A stretch of DNA of 15,004 bases from Crinalium sp049646245 (GCA_049646245.1 JBARVL010000485.1:1-15004); one strand, 5' to 3'. Shown: positions 1 through 8,883, counted from the first letter of the stretch. Notes: generated from the sequence alone by a model not told the origin. Program-made: numbers and translations.

Positions 1-7
1 ATAGCTT

Positions 8-2134
8 TTAAGCAACACGACGTAGGACTACCACAGATCTACCTGTAACTGGTACAGCTTTATTCCCTTTGTAACTAGACCCGTTTTGGACGAAGTGGGG
101 TTCTTTCGTATCAATTACAACAGTCCATTCCCTGTTTTGTAAAACCACTGGTAACGTAAACTCAATTAATTCCCAATGAGCATTAAAAAATAGCAGGAAA
201 CTTTCATCCATGATTCGTTGACCTTGGGGACCACGTCTGGGAATTTCCTCTCCATTCAAGAACAGCCCAATTGCTTTGGAATAGCCCACATCCCACTGGT
301 GTTCAGCCATTTCATTGCCATTGGGGTCAAACCAGCCAATGTCATTGACAGTTTTACCATAAATGGGTTTGCCTTGAAACCACTTGCGTCGCTTGAAGAC
401 AGGATGTTTGCGACGGAAAAATATTAACTCACGAGTAAAATCTAAAAGATCCGCTTTTAGTTCTGGAAATTCCCAATTCAGCCAAGAAATTTCATTATCT
501 TGACAGTAGGGATTATTGTTGCCGTTTTGGGTACGTTCCATTTCGTCCCCAGATACCAGCATTGGTACGCCTTGCGATAAAAATAGCGTTACTAAAAAGT
601 TGCGTTTTTGTTTTTCCCGCAACGCGATAATTCCTGGGTCGTCGGTTTGCCCTTCTGCACCACAATTCCACGAACGGTTGTGGCTATCGCCATCATTGTT
701 ATTTTCTCCATTCGCCTCGTTGTGTTTTTCGTTATAACTAACTAAATCGTAAAGAGAAAATCCATCGTGGGCAGTGATGAAGTTGATACTGGCATAAGGA
801 CTGCGCCCATTAGTTTGATACAAATCTGCACTACCTGTAAAACGGTAGGCAAATTCTCCTAGTGTTTGATCTGCACCGCGCCAAAAATCCCGTACAGTGT
901 CGCGATACCTACCATTCCACTCTGACCAAAGTAAGGGGAAGTTACCAACTTGATATCCTCCTGTTCCCACATCCCAAGGTTCGGCAATTAATTTCACATC
1001 AGCGAGTACAGGATCTTGGTGGATAATATCAAAGAAGGCAGAAAGATTATCTACATCATAAAGTTCTCGCGCTAGTGCTGATGCTAGGTCAAAGCGGAAG
1101 CCATCAACGTGCATTTCTAATACCCAATAACGCAAGCTATCCATAATTAGCTTTAAAACTTGCGGATGGCGCACGTTCAAGGAATTGCCGCAGCCCGTAA
1201 AATCCATGTAGTAACGGGCATCACCTTCTACGAGGCGATAGTAAGCTGCATTATCAATACCCCGCAGTGATAAGGTGGGACCTTTATGATTGCCTTCCCC
1301 TGTGTGATTGTAGACAACATCTAGGATTACTTCGATGCCAGCCTTGTGCAAGGCTTTCACCATTTCCTTAAACTCCTGTACTTGACCACCAGGAGTTTTC
1401 TCCGCACTGTAGCCGGAGTAAGGAGCAAAGTAATTAATAGAATCGTAACCCCAGTAATTCTTCAATCCTTTGTCCACAAGATGCCCTGGATATGCTAAGT
1501 AGTGATGTACTGGCATCAGTTCTACTGCTGTAATTCCTAGCATTTGCAGATGGGAGATCGAAGCAGAATGTGCTAATCCGGCATAAGTACCACGCAACTC
1601 TTCTGGCATATTATGTTGCAGTTTACTAAAGCCTTTAACGTGCAATTCATAAATAATTGTTTCGTGGGAAGGGGTGCGTAGCAGTCGATCTTCTTCCCAA
1701 TCAAATGATTCATCAATGACGATCGCTTTCGGCATCAAATGGGCGCTATCACTTTCACTGAAAGATAAATCTTCGTTGGGATCTTCCCAAGAGTAGCCAA
1801 ATATTTCTGAACCGTTGCCGACATCACCATCAATTGCTTTGGCGTAGGGGTCAATTAGTAGTTTATTAGGGTTGAAACGATGACCGTTAGCTGGATCGTA
1901 GGAGCCATGAACTCTAAATCCGTAACGTTGTCCTGGTGTTACTCCTGGTATATAACCATGCCAAACACGATTATCTACCTCTGTTAAAGGGAGGCGTGTT
2001 TCTTTACCGTCTTTGTCAAATAAACAAACTTCTACACCCGTAGCGTTTTCACTGAACAAAGCAAAATTTGTTCCTTTACCATCCCAATATGAACCCAAGG
2101 GATAGACGTTTCCAGGCCAGACTTCTAAGTGCAT
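8..2134 (-). CDS. glgX: Glycogen debranching enzyme, isoamylase type (GlgX/TreX, GH13_11)
   Basis: Hydrolyses alpha-1,6 branch points of glycogen or limit dextrin in the cytosol, releasing malto-oligosaccharides. The 708-residue protein is full length for the family. A CBM48-like beta domain occupies about residues 10-100 (starting YPLGSYWDGKGTNFALFS), followed by the (beta/alpha)8 barrel. Visible GH13 regions are DVVYNH (272-277), GFRFDLA with nucleophile D349, LIAEPWD with acid/base E385, and FITAHDG with transition-state stabiliser D457. The NEANGENNNDG stretch after region IV (472-482) is typical of GlgX/isoamylase. A C-terminal beta domain follows from about residue 590. The ATG at 2134 is the only sensible start, because CBM48 begins almost at once; no clear Shine-Dalgarno is seen. 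It lies downstream of glgB on the same strand, but a 307-bp gap with hairpins suggests its own promoter. Family assignment is secure; whether the substrate is GlgE-made glucan, classical glycogen or both is inference. Confidence 0.95.
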   Translation of the reverse strand: MHLEVWPGNVYPLGSYWDGKGTNFALFSENATGVEVCLFDKDGKETRLPLTEVDNRVWHGYIPGVTPGQRYGFRVHGSYDPANGHRFNPNKLLIDPYAKAIDGDVGNGSEIFGYSWEDPNEDLSFSESDSAHLMPKAIVIDESFDWEEDRLLRTPSHETIIYELHVKGFSKLQHNMPEELRGTYAGLAHSASISHLQMLGITAVELMPVHHYLAYPGHLVDKGLKNYWGYDSINYFAPYSGYSAEKTPGGQVQEFKEMVKALHKAGIEVILDVVYNHTGEGNHKGPTLSLRGIDNAAYYRLVEGDARYYMDFTGCGNSLNVRHPQVLKLIMDSLRYWVLEMHVDGFRFDLASALARELYDVDNLSAFFDIIHQDPVLADVKLIAEPWDVGTGGYQVGNFPLLWSEWNGRYRDTVRDFWRGADQTLGEFAYRFTGSADLYQTNGRSPYASINFITAHDGFSLYDLVSYNEKHNEANGENNNDGDSHNRSWNCGAEGQTDDPGIIALREKQKRNFLVTLFLSQGVPMLVSGDEMERTQNGNNNPYCQDNEISWLNWEFPELKADLLDFTRELIFFRRKHPVFKRRKWFQGKPIYGKTVNDIGWFDPNGNEMAEHQWDVGYSKAIGLFLNGEEIPRRGPQGQRIMDESFLLFFNAHWELIEFTLPVVLQNREWTVVIDTKEPHFVQNGSSYKGNKAVPVTGRSVVVLRRVA

Positions 2135-2341
2135 AAATATGAGATTGAATTGACTAAAAACAATAATTAGTGGCGATCAATTTTACCAAATTTTACTTAA
2201 ATTGGGATTAATTGATTAACATTGCTAGGAATTAAAGATAATATAAGGGTTAAAAAAAACTTTGGCTTCTATCTTAGGATAGGAATGAAGTAAATCTAAA
2301 GTATTAATTAATGTGTGATGATTGATACCTAAAAAAATTAG

Positions 2342-2380
2342 TAAATTAGCATTATTTTCAACTCTAATAATGCTAATTTA
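2342..2380 (-). terminator. Perfect 15-bp hairpin followed by a T-run, candidate glgB terminator
   Basis: Arms TAAATTAGCATTATT (2342-2356) and AATAATGCTAATTTA (2366-2380) are perfect reverse complements with a 9-nt loop. Read on the minus strand, which is the direction of glgB, the hairpin is followed four bases later by seven T residues (complement of 2331-2337). The stem is AT-rich, so termination strength is uncertain. A second, weaker hairpin lies just upstream at 2390-2410. Confidence 0.5.
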
Positions 2381-2389
2381 ATATAAAGA

Positions 2390-2410
2390 TTCCCAGTTTG
2401 AATCTGGGGA
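2390..2410 (-). repeat. Short inverted repeat downstream of glgB
   Basis: TTCCCAG (2390-2396) and CTGGGGA (2404-2410) pair over 7 bp, including one G-T wobble, around a 7-nt loop. On the minus strand it is followed by a short T-rich stretch, so it may assist termination after glgB or protect the 3' end of the mRNA. Confidence 0.3.
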
Positions 2411-2441
2411 GACAGAAATAATTTGATGTAGCGCGATCGCA

Positions 2442-4421
2442 CTACAACTTAAAGAACACAACCGCCAGAGGTGGTAAAGTGATATTGATAGAATATGGTC
2501 GCCCGTGACAAGCAAATTCATCTGCTTGTACTCCACCCAAGTTTCCTAAACCGCTACCACCATATTCACTAGCATCGCTGTTGAGTAATTCTTGCCAAAA
2601 ACCACTTGCAGGAACACCAATTCTGTAGTTGTAACGAGGTAAGGGAGTAAAGTTACAAACTACTAATACAGTTCCTTCAGGGTTGGGGTTCCAGTGTTGA
2701 GGTTCTAATTGAGTTGGTGAGACTTCACCTTTAACTCCTGATACTTGAATGCTACTTTTACGAAGTAGACTGATCACACTGTTTTGGGAATCGTTACAAT
2801 CAATCCATTCAAACCCAGCAGGATGACAATCTAGTTCGTGCAGTGCTAATTCTTGAGCATAAACTCGGTTGAGATCGGCAACCCATTTTTGTAACCCTGA
2901 ATGCAGAGGATTTTCTAATAAATGCCAGTCTAAGCTGGTGTCGTGGTTCCACTCTCGCCATTGAGCAAATTCGCCACCCATAAACAGTAGCTTTTTACCA
3001 GCTTGAGCGTACATATAGGCAAATAGCGATCGCAAATTAGCGAATTTTTGCCAGTAGTCTCCTGGCATTTTGTCAATTAATGACCCTTTACCATGTACTA
3101 CTTCATCATGGGACAATGGCATCACAAAGTTTTCGTTGTAAGCATACATCATCCGAAAAGTCAAGTTATTGTGATGATATCTGCGGTGGATCGGATCTTC
3201 ACTGATGTAGTTAAGAGAGTCGTGCATCCAACCCATATCCCATTTAAAACCAAAACCTAACCCACCGAGATAAGTTGGTCGAGATACCATTGACCAAGAA
3301 GTAGACTCTTCAGCAATAGTAATTGTATCGGGGAAGCGGTGATATACTGCTTCATTGAAACGACGGAGAAATGCGATCGCTTCTAAGTTTTCATTACCGC
3401 CGTGATGATTGGGTATCCATTCCCCATGTTGGCGGGAGTAGTCGAGGTAAAGCATGGAAGCAACTGCATCCACGCGCAATCCGTCAATGTGACATTTATC
3501 TAACCAGAAAAAAGCACTACTAATTAAAAAACTGCTAACTTCGTGCCTTCCGTAGTTAAAAATAGAACTACTCCAATCTGGATGATATCCTTGACGCGGA
3601 TCGGAATGTTCGTAAAGGTGCGTTCCGTCAAAATATCCGATTCCGTGTTCATCTGTAGGAAAGTGAGAAGGAACCCAATCTAAAATTACCCCAATATCGT
3701 GTTGGTGCAAATAATCCACCAAATACATACAATCTTGGGGAGTTCCATAGCGACTGGTAGGCGCAAAATAACCTGTTGTTTGATAACCCCAAGAACCATA
3801 GAATGGATGTTCTGTAATTGGCATCAATTCAACGTGAGTATAACCCATCTTTTGGATATATTCAGTTAGTTTGGGCGCAAGTTCTCGATATGATAAAGAA
3901 CGATTTCCGTCTTCAGGAACCCGCATCCAAGAACCTAAATGCAGTTCGTAGATGGAAATAGGAGCATTTAAAGTATTGTGTTGATGGCGTTTTGCCATCC
4001 ATTCGGAATCATTCCATGTGTACTCGCTATCCCAAACTACTGAGGCAGTTTTAGGTGGAAGTTCGTAAGCTTTTGCCAAAGGGTCGGCTTTTTCTACTTC
4101 GTAACCGTTACTACCAACAATGTGATATTTGTAGATGTTGCCGTTATGAATACCTGGAATAAAGCCTTCCCAAATGCCAGAATTTTCTTTGAGTTTTAGT
4201 GGGTGGCTATCTTTATTCCAGCCGTTAAAGTCACCTTTTACAGATATGTAAACGGCGTTTGGAGCCCAAACAGCAAAGTAGGTTCCTGCAACGCCATTGT
4301 GTGTGATTGGGTGAGAACCTAGTTTTTCGTAGAGGTTGAAATGTGACCCTTCGTTGAAGAGGTAGAGGTCATCGTTGGTGATTAAGGTGATATCGTTGGT
4401 GATTGTTGATGTTGCAATCAT
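2442..4421 (-). CDS. glgB: 1,4-alpha-glucan branching enzyme (GH13_9), short form
   Basis: Cuts alpha-1,4 chains and rejoins them by alpha-1,6 bonds, making branches in glycogen or GlgE-derived glucan. A CBM48 domain sits near residues 28-125 (LGSHP, YFAVWAPNA, GDFNGWN). The catalytic barrel shows DWVPSHF (248-254), GLRVDAV with nucleophile D318, IAEESTSW with acid/base E371, and LSHDEVVHGKGSL with D439. At 659 residues it is shorter than the roughly 730-770 residues of many branching enzymes, because the extra N-terminal N1 domain is absent. The C-terminal beta domain carries an unusual insertion at about 556-583 (SIQVSG to WNPNP). The ATG at 4421 is the only methionine ahead of CBM48. It lies 100 bp downstream of treS-mak on the same strand, likely in one transcription unit. 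The family is certain; its pairing with GlgE is inferred from this neighbourhood. Cyanobacteria often carry more than one branching enzyme. Confidence 0.95.
   Translation of the reverse strand: MIATSTITNDITLITNDDLYLFNEGSHFNLYEKLGSHPITHNGVAGTYFAVWAPNAVYISVKGDFNGWNKDSHPLKLKENSGIWEGFIPGIHNGNIYKYHIVGSNGYEVEKADPLAKAYELPPKTASVVWDSEYTWNDSEWMAKRHQHNTLNAPISIYELHLGSWMRVPEDGNRSLSYRELAPKLTEYIQKMGYTHVELMPITEHPFYGSWGYQTTGYFAPTSRYGTPQDCMYLVDYLHQHDIGVILDWVPSHFPTDEHGIGYFDGTHLYEHSDPRQGYHPDWSSSIFNYGRHEVSSFLISSAFFWLDKCHIDGLRVDAVASMLYLDYSRQHGEWIPNHHGGNENLEAIAFLRRFNEAVYHRFPDTITIAEESTSWSMVSRPTYLGGLGFGFKWDMGWMHDSLNYISEDPIHRRYHHNNLTFRMMYAYNENFVMPLSHDEVVHGKGSLIDKMPGDYWQKFANLRSLFAYMYAQAGKKLLFMGGEFAQWREWNHDTSLDWHLLENPLHSGLQKWVADLNRVYAQELALHELDCHPAGFEWIDCNDSQNSVISLLRKSSIQVSGVKGEVSPTQLEPQHWNPNPEGTVLVVCNFTPLPRYNYRIGVPASGFWQELLNSDASEYGGSGLGNLGGVQADEFACHGRPYSINITLPPLAVVFFKL
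4371..4404 (-). repeat. 13-nt direct repeat in the 5' end of glgB
   Basis: ATCGTTGGTGATT occurs at 4371-4383 and again at 4392-4404, spaced exactly 21 nt (7 codons). It therefore encodes a repeated ITND peptide at residues 7-10 and 14-17. This looks like a small in-frame duplication in the poorly conserved N-terminal extension. Confidence 0.7.
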
Positions 4422-4468
4422 GGTTGATCTCTTTTTTTGAATTGGTGTGTTGGGGGCAAAGTTTTGTT

Positions 4469-4506
4469 TTTTAACGCAAAGGACGCATTAGCCCTTTGCG
4501 TTAAAA
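4469..4506. repeat. Perfect 14-bp inverted repeat between treS and glgB (facing copies of a dispersed repeat)
   Basis: TTTTAACGCAAAGG (4469-4482) and CCTTTGCGTTAAAA (4493-4506) are exact reverse complements around a 10-nt loop. The right half, CCCTTTGCGTTAAAA (4492-4506), is identical over 15 nt to 8940-8954, so the hairpin is built from two facing copies of a repeat found elsewhere in this window. It sits in the 100-bp gap between the treS stop and the glgB start. It could act as an attenuator, an mRNA-processing or stabilising hairpin, or be a passive insertion. Confidence 0.75.
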
Positions 4507-4521
4507 GAAAAATCTTTTGCT

Positions 4522-7500
4522 TTAATGCAAAAATTCCAAGAGTTCTAAAATCCTCTCTAGTGGAATTCTTGCCCATTCGGGACGGTTATTAAGTTCATAA
4601 CCTAACTCGTAAACGGCTTTTTCCAATACATACGCATCCAACAAAACTTGTAATTCTTGGTGAGATTGAGGTAAAAAGGCAGCATTCTCGGCAGTTTCTA
4701 AATAACTCTTCAGGAAAGCTGTACTGACACAAGCAAACCAAAACTGCGCCCATTGTTCCATTTCGGTAAGGCTTTCTGGGCGAATCATCCCGCTTTCTAC
4801 TTCATTACGCAGCGCAACAGTTACAGCGTAATTAAATGATTGCAGCATTCCAGCGACATCGCGTAAAGGCGATCGCTTCATCCTTCTTTCACTAATTGTA
4901 CGTGCTGGTTCTCCCTCAAAATCAATAATGATGAAGTCTTTACCTGTGTATAAAACTTGCCCTAAATGGTAGTCGCCATGACAACGGGTACGCATTCCGG
5001 TAATCTTGAGATCCACAATCGCTCGAAAACGTTCCATCAAAATTTCTTGACGGTTAAGGAGAGCCTGCGCTAGTGGTTGCGTATCCGTTGGCAGGTGTGA
5101 CAGTTGCTTTTTGAGTAATATTAAAACTCGCCCTGCCAAATTCCTCATGTACTGATAAATTGAGCGTTGGTAAAGTGAGGTAAACGGTTCTGGGGCAAAG
5201 TCGGGATTTTCTGCATCTGAGGCGAAAGCTATATGCAATTCTGCTGTGCGTTGACCTAAAATTGCACTATTGGCTAGATAAGAACCCATTAGTTCATGGG
5301 CTAATTCTGGAATTTCTGTTACTGCATGAGATCCAAATAAGTGTGTTGGTAGTTCTACCTGATTAATATCAAGTTGCTTAACCATCACTTGCTCGAAATA
5401 GTTGCGTAGACTATCTAGGGTAAAAGCCCAAGCATCTCTCGTATCAGGGACAAATTTATGGATAATGCCGATGGAAATCGGTTGCTTACCTTGACTTTTG
5501 TATTCTAAAGCTCCCGCAACTGGTGCAAAATGTACAGGTAATGGCAACGTTCCTGCATTGGTCTTTTCTGTTAAAAAGCGTCCAATTTCTAAATCTGGGT
5601 TGATGCCTTCCTCGATTTTACGGAAGAATTTGAGAATAAATTGGTCGCCATAAATAGCTGATGTATTACTTTGTTCTCCTTTTAATAGATGCGGTTGCAG
5701 TTGGGAAAAATTAATTTCTCCTTTGCTTAAGCCATCAGTAGCACTTGCTAATAATTCACCAACCTCACCTTTATAACGCTGTGAGTTAGCACAGGCTGCT
5801 AGTGGGAAGGTTAAGAAGTCTTTTTCCGCTACAGCATCAAACAATATACCAACTTCATTTGTTGCTTGAATTTTAATTTGAGCAACTATTTGATCGTTAG
5901 GAATGTTGCGGGAACTGCTTTGATGTTCACCATCTTGATGTTCCTGTTGAGAACCGCTAACACTAACGTAGGCAAGGGGCAGGACATAATTTTCTGGTAG
6001 CCCTTCTGTGTAATCTAGGTGGAGAAAAGTAATAAAAGCTTGAGTATCTCGGTAAGATACTGGAATTACTTCGGTAATTTCTACGGTTTGAATTGTTCTT
6101 GCTTTACCGCCAAACCAACGACGATTTTGCAGATAATTAGGTAAAACTGAGGCTAGTGTTGCTCTTGATTCTTTATCAAAAATATTTTGCCAGTTGTCTC
6201 TAACTGCTAAAGTTGGCAGTTGTGCTTGTGGTTGTCCATATCGCAGATCTACATCTTGCAGTTGTAGGGTAAACCAGTAGAATGCGTGAGGCGCAAGACT
6301 GAGGAAATAAGGCGACTCTTGAATAGTTGGAAACTCTGTACGACCGAAAATTTCTACAGGTTTCGCACCTTTAAATGCGGATAGATCTAATTCTACACCT
6401 TGCACAAACCTGGACAAATTCGTAACTACCAGAATATGTTCTCCCTGATAGGTGCGTAAGAAGGCTAATACTTTGCGGTTTTCTGGATAAAGGAATTCAA
6501 ATGTACCGCGCCCAAATGCTTGATAACGTTCCCTGGTAGCAATCAAACGTTTCATCGACCACCAGAGAGAGTTAGTATTGGCTCGTTGTGCTTCGACGTT
6601 AATTGCTTCGTAGTGGTATTCAGGGTCAAAAATTGTTGGTAAGAACAGTTTTTGGGGGTTAGCGCGACTAAAACCAGCATTGCGATCGCCACTCCATTGC
6701 ATCGGGGTTCTGACACCGTTGCGATCGCCTAAATAAATATTATCCCCCATCCCAATCTCATCTCCGTAATAAATTACCGGAGTTCCAGGCAAAGACAGCA
6801 ACAAACTATTCATCAACTCAATCCGACGGCGGTTATTTCCCATCAAAGGTGCTAACCTGCGACGAATACCCAAATTTAATCTTGCGTCTCTATCTTCCGC
6901 ATAGACGCGATACATATAATCTCGGTCTTCATCCGTAACCATTTCCAGAGTTAATTCATCATGGTTACGCAGGAATAACGCCCATTGACAGTTATCGGGA
7001 ATTGGGGGAGTTTGTTGCAAAATATCAATAATTGGGAAGCTGTCTTCCATTTGCAAGCCCATGAATAAGCGCGGCATCAAGGGAAAATGAAAGTTCATGT
7101 GACATTCATCCCCATCACCGTAATATTGCACCGCGTCTTCAGGCCATTGATTTGCCTCGGCTAACAACATCCGGTCAGGATATTTTGCATCTACCTGTTG
7201 GCGTAGTTGCTTGAGAAAATGATGAGTTTCCGCTAAGTTTTCGCAGTTAGTGCCTTCTCTTTCATATAGATAAGGTACTGCATCCATGCGTAGCCCATCT
7301 ACTCCCATTGCTAACCAAAAATCTAGGACTTCAAAGACGGCTTGTTGTACTTCTGGATTGTCGTAATTTAAATCGGGTTGGTGAGAGTAGAAGCGATGCC
7401 AATAATACGCTTTAGCTACTCCATCCCAAGTCCAGTTAGAATGCTCAAAATCTTGGAAAATAACCCGCACACCTGGGTATTTTTCTGGTGTATCACTCCA

Positions 7501-7902
7501 AACGTAAAAATCTCGTTCTGTACTACCTGGAGGGGCTTTCCGCGCCCTTTGGAACCAAGGATGCTGATCGGAAGTATGGTTAACAATTAACTCGATGATT
7601 ACCCGAATGTTGCGTTTATGGGCAGCATCGACAAAATCTTGAAAATCTTCTAAATTCCCGTAAATCGGGTTGATACTGGTGTAATCAGAAATATCATAGC
7701 CATCATCTTTGAGGGGACTGGGGAAGAAAGGCAACAACCAAATTGCTGTTACACCCAAATCTTTGATGTAATCTAATTTTTCTGTTAGTCCCTGAAAATC
7801 GCCAATACCGTCACCATTGCTATCAGCGAAGGCGCGGACAGGTACTTCATAAATGATGGCATCTTTAAACCACAGGGGATCGGTGTTTGATGTAATTGGC
7901 AT
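4522..7902 (-). CDS. treS: Trehalose synthase fused to maltokinase (TreS-Mak/Pep2)
   Basis: Bifunctional cytosolic enzyme. The N-terminal half (about 1-550, GH13_16) interconverts trehalose and maltose. The C-terminal half (about 575-1126) phosphorylates maltose with ATP to maltose 1-phosphate, the GlgE donor. The TreS part opens with WFKDAIIYEVPVRAF and SNGDGIGDFQGL. It shows GVDGLRMDAV with nucleophile D207, LLAEANQWPED with acid/base E249, and FLRNHDELTLE with D315. The kinase part shows NRRWFGGKAR (593-602), the phosphotransferase loop HGDYHLGQ (975-982), metal-binding IIDFEGEP (992-999) and SPLRDVAGML (1011-1020). A Q/S/H-rich stretch near 650-668 looks like a surface insertion. The 1126-residue length fits known TreS-Mak fusions. 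The start at 7902 fits the conserved N-terminus; no Shine-Dalgarno is evident. It is probably the first gene of a treS-glgB unit, divergent from the lipoprotein gene. Confidence 0.95.
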   Translation of the reverse strand: MPITSNTDPLWFKDAIIYEVPVRAFADSNGDGIGDFQGLTEKLDYIKDLGVTAIWLLPFFPSPLKDDGYDISDYTSINPIYGNLEDFQDFVDAAHKRNIRVIIELIVNHTSDQHPWFQRARKAPPGSTERDFYVWSDTPEKYPGVRVIFQDFEHSNWTWDGVAKAYYWHRFYSHQPDLNYDNPEVQQAVFEVLDFWLAMGVDGLRMDAVPYLYEREGTNCENLAETHHFLKQLRQQVDAKYPDRMLLAEANQWPEDAVQYYGDGDECHMNFHFPLMPRLFMGLQMEDSFPIIDILQQTPPIPDNCQWALFLRNHDELTLEMVTDEDRDYMYRVYAEDRDARLNLGIRRRLAPLMGNNRRRIELMNSLLLSLPGTPVIYYGDEIGMGDNIYLGDRNGVRTPMQWSGDRNAGFSRANPQKLFLPTIFDPEYHYEAINVEAQRANTNSLWWSMKRLIATRERYQAFGRGTFEFLYPENRKVLAFLRTYQGEHILVVTNLSRFVQGVELDLSAFKGAKPVEIFGRTEFPTIQESPYFLSLAPHAFYWFTLQLQDVDLRYGQPQAQLPTLAVRDNWQNIFDKESRATLASVLPNYLQNRRWFGGKARTIQTVEITEVIPVSYRDTQAFITFLHLDYTEGLPENYVLPLAYVSVSGSQQEHQDGEHQSSSRNIPNDQIVAQIKIQATNEVGILFDAVAEKDFLTFPLAACANSQRYKGEVGELLASATDGLSKGEINFSQLQPHLLKGEQSNTSAIYGDQFILKFFRKIEEGINPDLEIGRFLTEKTNAGTLPLPVHFAPVAGALEYKSQGKQPISIGIIHKFVPDTRDAWAFTLDSLRNYFEQVMVKQLDINQVELPTHLFGSHAVTEIPELAHELMGSYLANSAILGQRTAELHIAFASDAENPDFAPEPFTSLYQRSIYQYMRNLAGRVLILLKKQLSHLPTDTQPLAQALLNRQEILMERFRAIVDLKITGMRTRCHGDYHLGQVLYTGKDFIIIDFEGEPARTISERRMKRSPLRDVAGMLQSFNYAVTVALRNEVESGMIRPESLTEMEQWAQFWFACVSTAFLKSYLETAENAAFLPQSHQELQVLLDAYVLEKAVYELGYELNNRPEWARIPLERILELLEFLH

Positions 7903-8127
7903 TTTTTCTACAGTTTTATGCTTTTAACAAAGGCGGAAGGCAGGAAGTTTAGTTTTTCCAATAAAAAAGCTATTACACCACTGGATGCAAGCTTGTATAT
8001 GCCTAATTTTCCGTTATCCAAAATTTTTTACCTTGTAATTGTAAGTAGTGAGGTGGTGCGATCGCTTCTCACTAACGATGTAGATCCTATTTCCCGCGAT
8101 AAAACTTTGAAGTATTACCAAAAACCG
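7903..8127. other. Divergent promoter region between treS and the lipoprotein gene
   Basis: A 225-bp region between the two outward-facing start codons once the lipoprotein start is placed at 8128. It is open in the lipoprotein frame back to 7918, but a start there would leave only 15 bp for both promoters. It holds a HIP1 octamer at 8058-8065. No promoter boxes could be assigned with confidence. Confidence 0.5.
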
Positions 8128-8883
8128 ATGAAAACCTTATCTCTCCGGCTACCTTTCCTGGGATCTGCTTTAATTTTGAGTTTGATCACTACATCCTGTG
8201 CTAGTAACGTTCTCAGTCAGGTAAAAACTCAGCCTTTAAATCCCCAGAATCATCAAACAACTCCCACAGTAACTCAAGAAAATAATCAAAAAGATAGAAG
8301 GAAATCTAGTACTACTAAACAATCTTGGGTAACGCTTCTGCCTGGAGAGGAAGAGTACAAAGTGAAATTTGCCAAAGATGGTAGCTTATCCCATCAAGGA
8401 AAAATTTTAATATCCAAAATTCCAGTTAGCTACAGCAGTGATGGATCGGTTTTTTATGCTATTAATATCATTCTTTCTAACCCTTCCCCATCTGGCAACT
8501 TTCATTTCTTCCAAGCTTGTGACACACAAGGTTTATGTTGGGCTTTATATTTAATTGATAAAAATCAAAGTAAAGTATATAGAACTTCTGCTGGTAAGTA
8601 TGGTTCTTACCAATGGGTACAATGGTCTAAAGATGAGCAATATGCTATTTTAGCAGACCAAAATGAAGGTGATTCTAGAATTTATGCGATCGATTTAAAA
8701 ACAGGTGACTCTAAATCAGTTGATATCGGTTCGCGGGCGATTGATTTAAAAAGTTTTTCCTGGTTGGATAGTAGAAAATTTAAAGTTAAAATTATTAATC
8801 ATCCTGCTTGCGTTGATTGCAAACCCAATCAAAGTAAATCATACTGGTTTAATGGCAACATTACAAATATCCGTAATAAATAG
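8128..8883 (+). CDS. Putative lipoprotein with TolB-like repeat character, function unknown
   Basis: A 251-residue protein not recognised as a named family. The frame is open from 7918, but ATG 8128 is preferred. From there the N-terminus is a classic export signal: MKT, a hydrophobic core (about 8-20), then TTSC with Cys24 as the likely lipidated residue. The -3 threonine is not the usual Leu/Val/Ile, so lipidation is probable rather than certain. A Gln/Asn/Thr/Lys-rich linker follows (about 30-65). The rest is beta-rich, with one unit resembling a TolB/WD40-like blade (WSKDEQYAILAD, then RIYAIDLKTGDSK at 184-196). Two cysteine pairs (C131/C137 and C228/C231 in HPACVDC) could form disulfides after export. 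It is divergent from treS and convergent with the next gene, so nothing links it to glucan metabolism except position. No clear Shine-Dalgarno is seen. Confidence 0.7.
   Translation: MKTLSLRLPFLGSALILSLITTSCASNVLSQVKTQPLNPQNHQTTPTVTQENNQKDRRKSSTTKQSWVTLLPGEEEYKVKFAKDGSLSHQGKILISKIPVSYSSDGSVFYAINIILSNPSPSGNFHFFQACDTQGLCWALYLIDKNQSKVYRTSAGKYGSYQWVQWSKDEQYAILADQNEGDSRIYAIDLKTGDSKSVDIGSRAIDLKSFSWLDSRKFKVKIINHPACVDCKPNQSKSYWFNGNITNIRNK

Larger units (their letters stand above)
2135..2441. other. Intergenic region between glgB and glgX
   Basis: A 307-bp AT-rich gap without a supportable gene. The part next to the glgB stop holds a HIP1 octamer (2433-2440) and two inverted repeats (2342-2380 and 2390-2410) that could end glgB transcription. 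The part next to the glgX start (about 2135-2330) should hold the glgX promoter, but no convincing -35/-10 pair was identified. Confidence 0.6.

Noticed and set aside
4522..7902. Two separate genes (treS and mak)
   Set aside because: The frame is continuous across the junction at residues 550-590 with no stop or internal start signal, and fused TreS-Mak proteins are known.
7918..8127. 70-residue N-terminal extension of the lipoprotein gene
   Set aside because: It would leave 15 bp for two divergent promoters and would bury the export signal and Cys24 inside the protein.
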